Assembly: GCF_010669145.1 (NCBI RefSeq)
Contig: NZ_CP048632.1
Span: 1,612,001 to 1,676,000 of the forward strand
Direction of reading: 5' to 3'
Length of the DNA stretch: 64,000 bases
Source: Rhizobium oryzihabitans
GTDB taxonomy: Bacteria > Pseudomonadota > Alphaproteobacteria > Rhizobiales > Rhizobiaceae
A model generated the notes under the pieces. That model was given only the letters and a program-made list of their open reading frames with translations. It was not told the origin of the DNA and searched no databases. The translations under genes and the position numbers were made by a program. Of the stretch, positions 63,455 to 64,000 are shown piece by piece. Numbering within the stretch: position 1 is the stretch's first letter; each line of letters begins with the position of its first letter.

Positions 63455-64000
63455 CTAGTTCTCGTCTGTCCGCCCGAAGCGGCGCGGGGTCAGGAAAGAG
63501 GAAGGCGTGGCCGGGGTGCCGGGCGCACTGTTCGGGGCAACCTTACCGGTCGCTTTCGCAGCATCCGGGGCGGCGCTGGAACTGCTGCTTTCCGTGCCGG
63601 CCGATTTCTCGGTTGCTGATTTGCCATCGTAGAGCCTGCCCGAAACCGCCACTTCAAGAGCGCCGGTTTTGGTGTAGGCCGTTTTGGCCGTCTTGATAAT
63701 GTACGGCACGCCGTCAACGCCGGGCCGAACATCGGCGAACAACAATGGCAAGCCTGCATCAATACCTGCATCGCCGATCACGGTGACAGACACCGAACCT
63801 TCGCCGCGCTGCAATTCCTTGGCCTTGGCCTGCGCCGCCTTATCGGCTTCGGCGGGCGATGCATAAGGTTCCGGCAAACGATAAACGCTGTCGCCGTCAG
63901 CATCCGCATCGGCGTCGATTTCCACCCGTTCAGCCTTGTCGGAATCCTGATAGTAGGCCACGACCTTGCTATATTTCGTGCGGTCGTTGATTTCGACTTT
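63455..64000 (-). CDS. Phage tail protein, P2 gpD/late control-like (5' end outside window)
   Basis: The frame stays open to base 64000 (KVEINDRTKYSKVVAYYQDS at the edge), so this is the C-terminal part only, about 180 residues. The segment with Asp-Ala repeats, AKAKELQRGEGSVSVTVIGD and VDGVPYIIKTAKTAYTKTG resembles the end of P2 gpD-type baseplate/tail proteins. The last 45 residues are a Ser/Ala/Pro-rich tail. It lies directly before the lysozyme gene. Confidence 0.7.
   Translation of the reverse strand, partial: KVEINDRTKYSKVVAYYQDSDKAERVEIDADADADGDSVYRLPEPYASPAEADKAAQAKAKELQRGEGSVSVTVIGDAGIDAGLPLLFADVRPGVDGVPYIIKTAKTAYTKTGALEVAVSGRLYDGKSATEKSAGTESSSSSAAPDAAKATGKVAPNSAPGTPATPSSFLTPRRFGRTDEN

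Larger units (their letters stand above)
60455..64000. mobile_element. Prophage, left end (continues beyond window)
   Basis: From the tRNA-Gly remnant rightward: four small plus-strand genes (60635-61769), then minus-strand holin, a spanin-like overlapping pair, lysozyme and the end of a P2 gpD-like tail gene. Direction and order fit a tail-then-lysis late module. No integrase gene is in the window; it is expected near the far end. Confidence 0.85.

Overview
The window is a 64 kb piece of an alphaproteobacterial chromosome, most like Agrobacterium (Rhizobiaceae). I infer this from the chemotaxis operon with cheS and cheT, the visN/visR pair beside fliF, a fused MrpA-MrpB antiporter subunit, a PodJ-type polarity protein, and rhizobial-style intergenic palindromes. 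Species is not proven.

Layout. 1-608: 3' end of a hybrid histidine kinase. 0.9-14.4 kb (minus strand): a motility block read from high to low coordinates: globin-coupled receptor, cheS, cheY1, cheA, cheR, cheB, cheY2, cheD, cheT, fliF, then visN, visR and a membrane chemoreceptor. 15.4-21.4 kb (plus): a seven-subunit Mrp/Pha cation/proton antiporter operon. 21.5-22.9 kb: a VapBC45-like toxin-antitoxin pair beside tRNA-Phe. 23.2-29.2 kb (minus): a fatty-acid beta-oxidation operon. 29.5-33.3 kb: podJ. 33.6-47 kb: housekeeping and accessory genes, including a TSUP transporter, a universal stress protein, the PdeM/Lhr DNA-repair pair, an Rrf2 regulator with an AhpD-like protein, two tandem YitT proteins, a methyltransferase, pyrD and two regulators. 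47-53.6 kb: a polysaccharide-type cluster (deacetylase, polymerase/ligase, flippase, solute-binding protein, glycosyltransferase). 53.8-54.9 kb: a glycine-zipper protein and aquaporin Z. 55.2-60.4 kb: a single 1714-residue protein built almost wholly of an eight-residue tandem repeat. 60.4-64 kb: one end of a prophage integrated in a tRNA-Gly gene, with lysis genes and the end of a tail gene.

Two observations stand out. First, the octapeptide-repeat protein: 208 units by my parsing, only two of them one residue short, with a regular higher-order landmark; I cannot assign it to a named family. Second, seven genes between 21 and 43 kb (mnhG, fadJ, uspA, pdeM, lhr, a YitT gene and a methyltransferase) each carry exactly one missing base, mostly in G or C runs. 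Restoring one base restores a full-length family protein each time. This pattern looks more like consensus errors in the assembly than real gene decay, and anyone using the protein set should know it.
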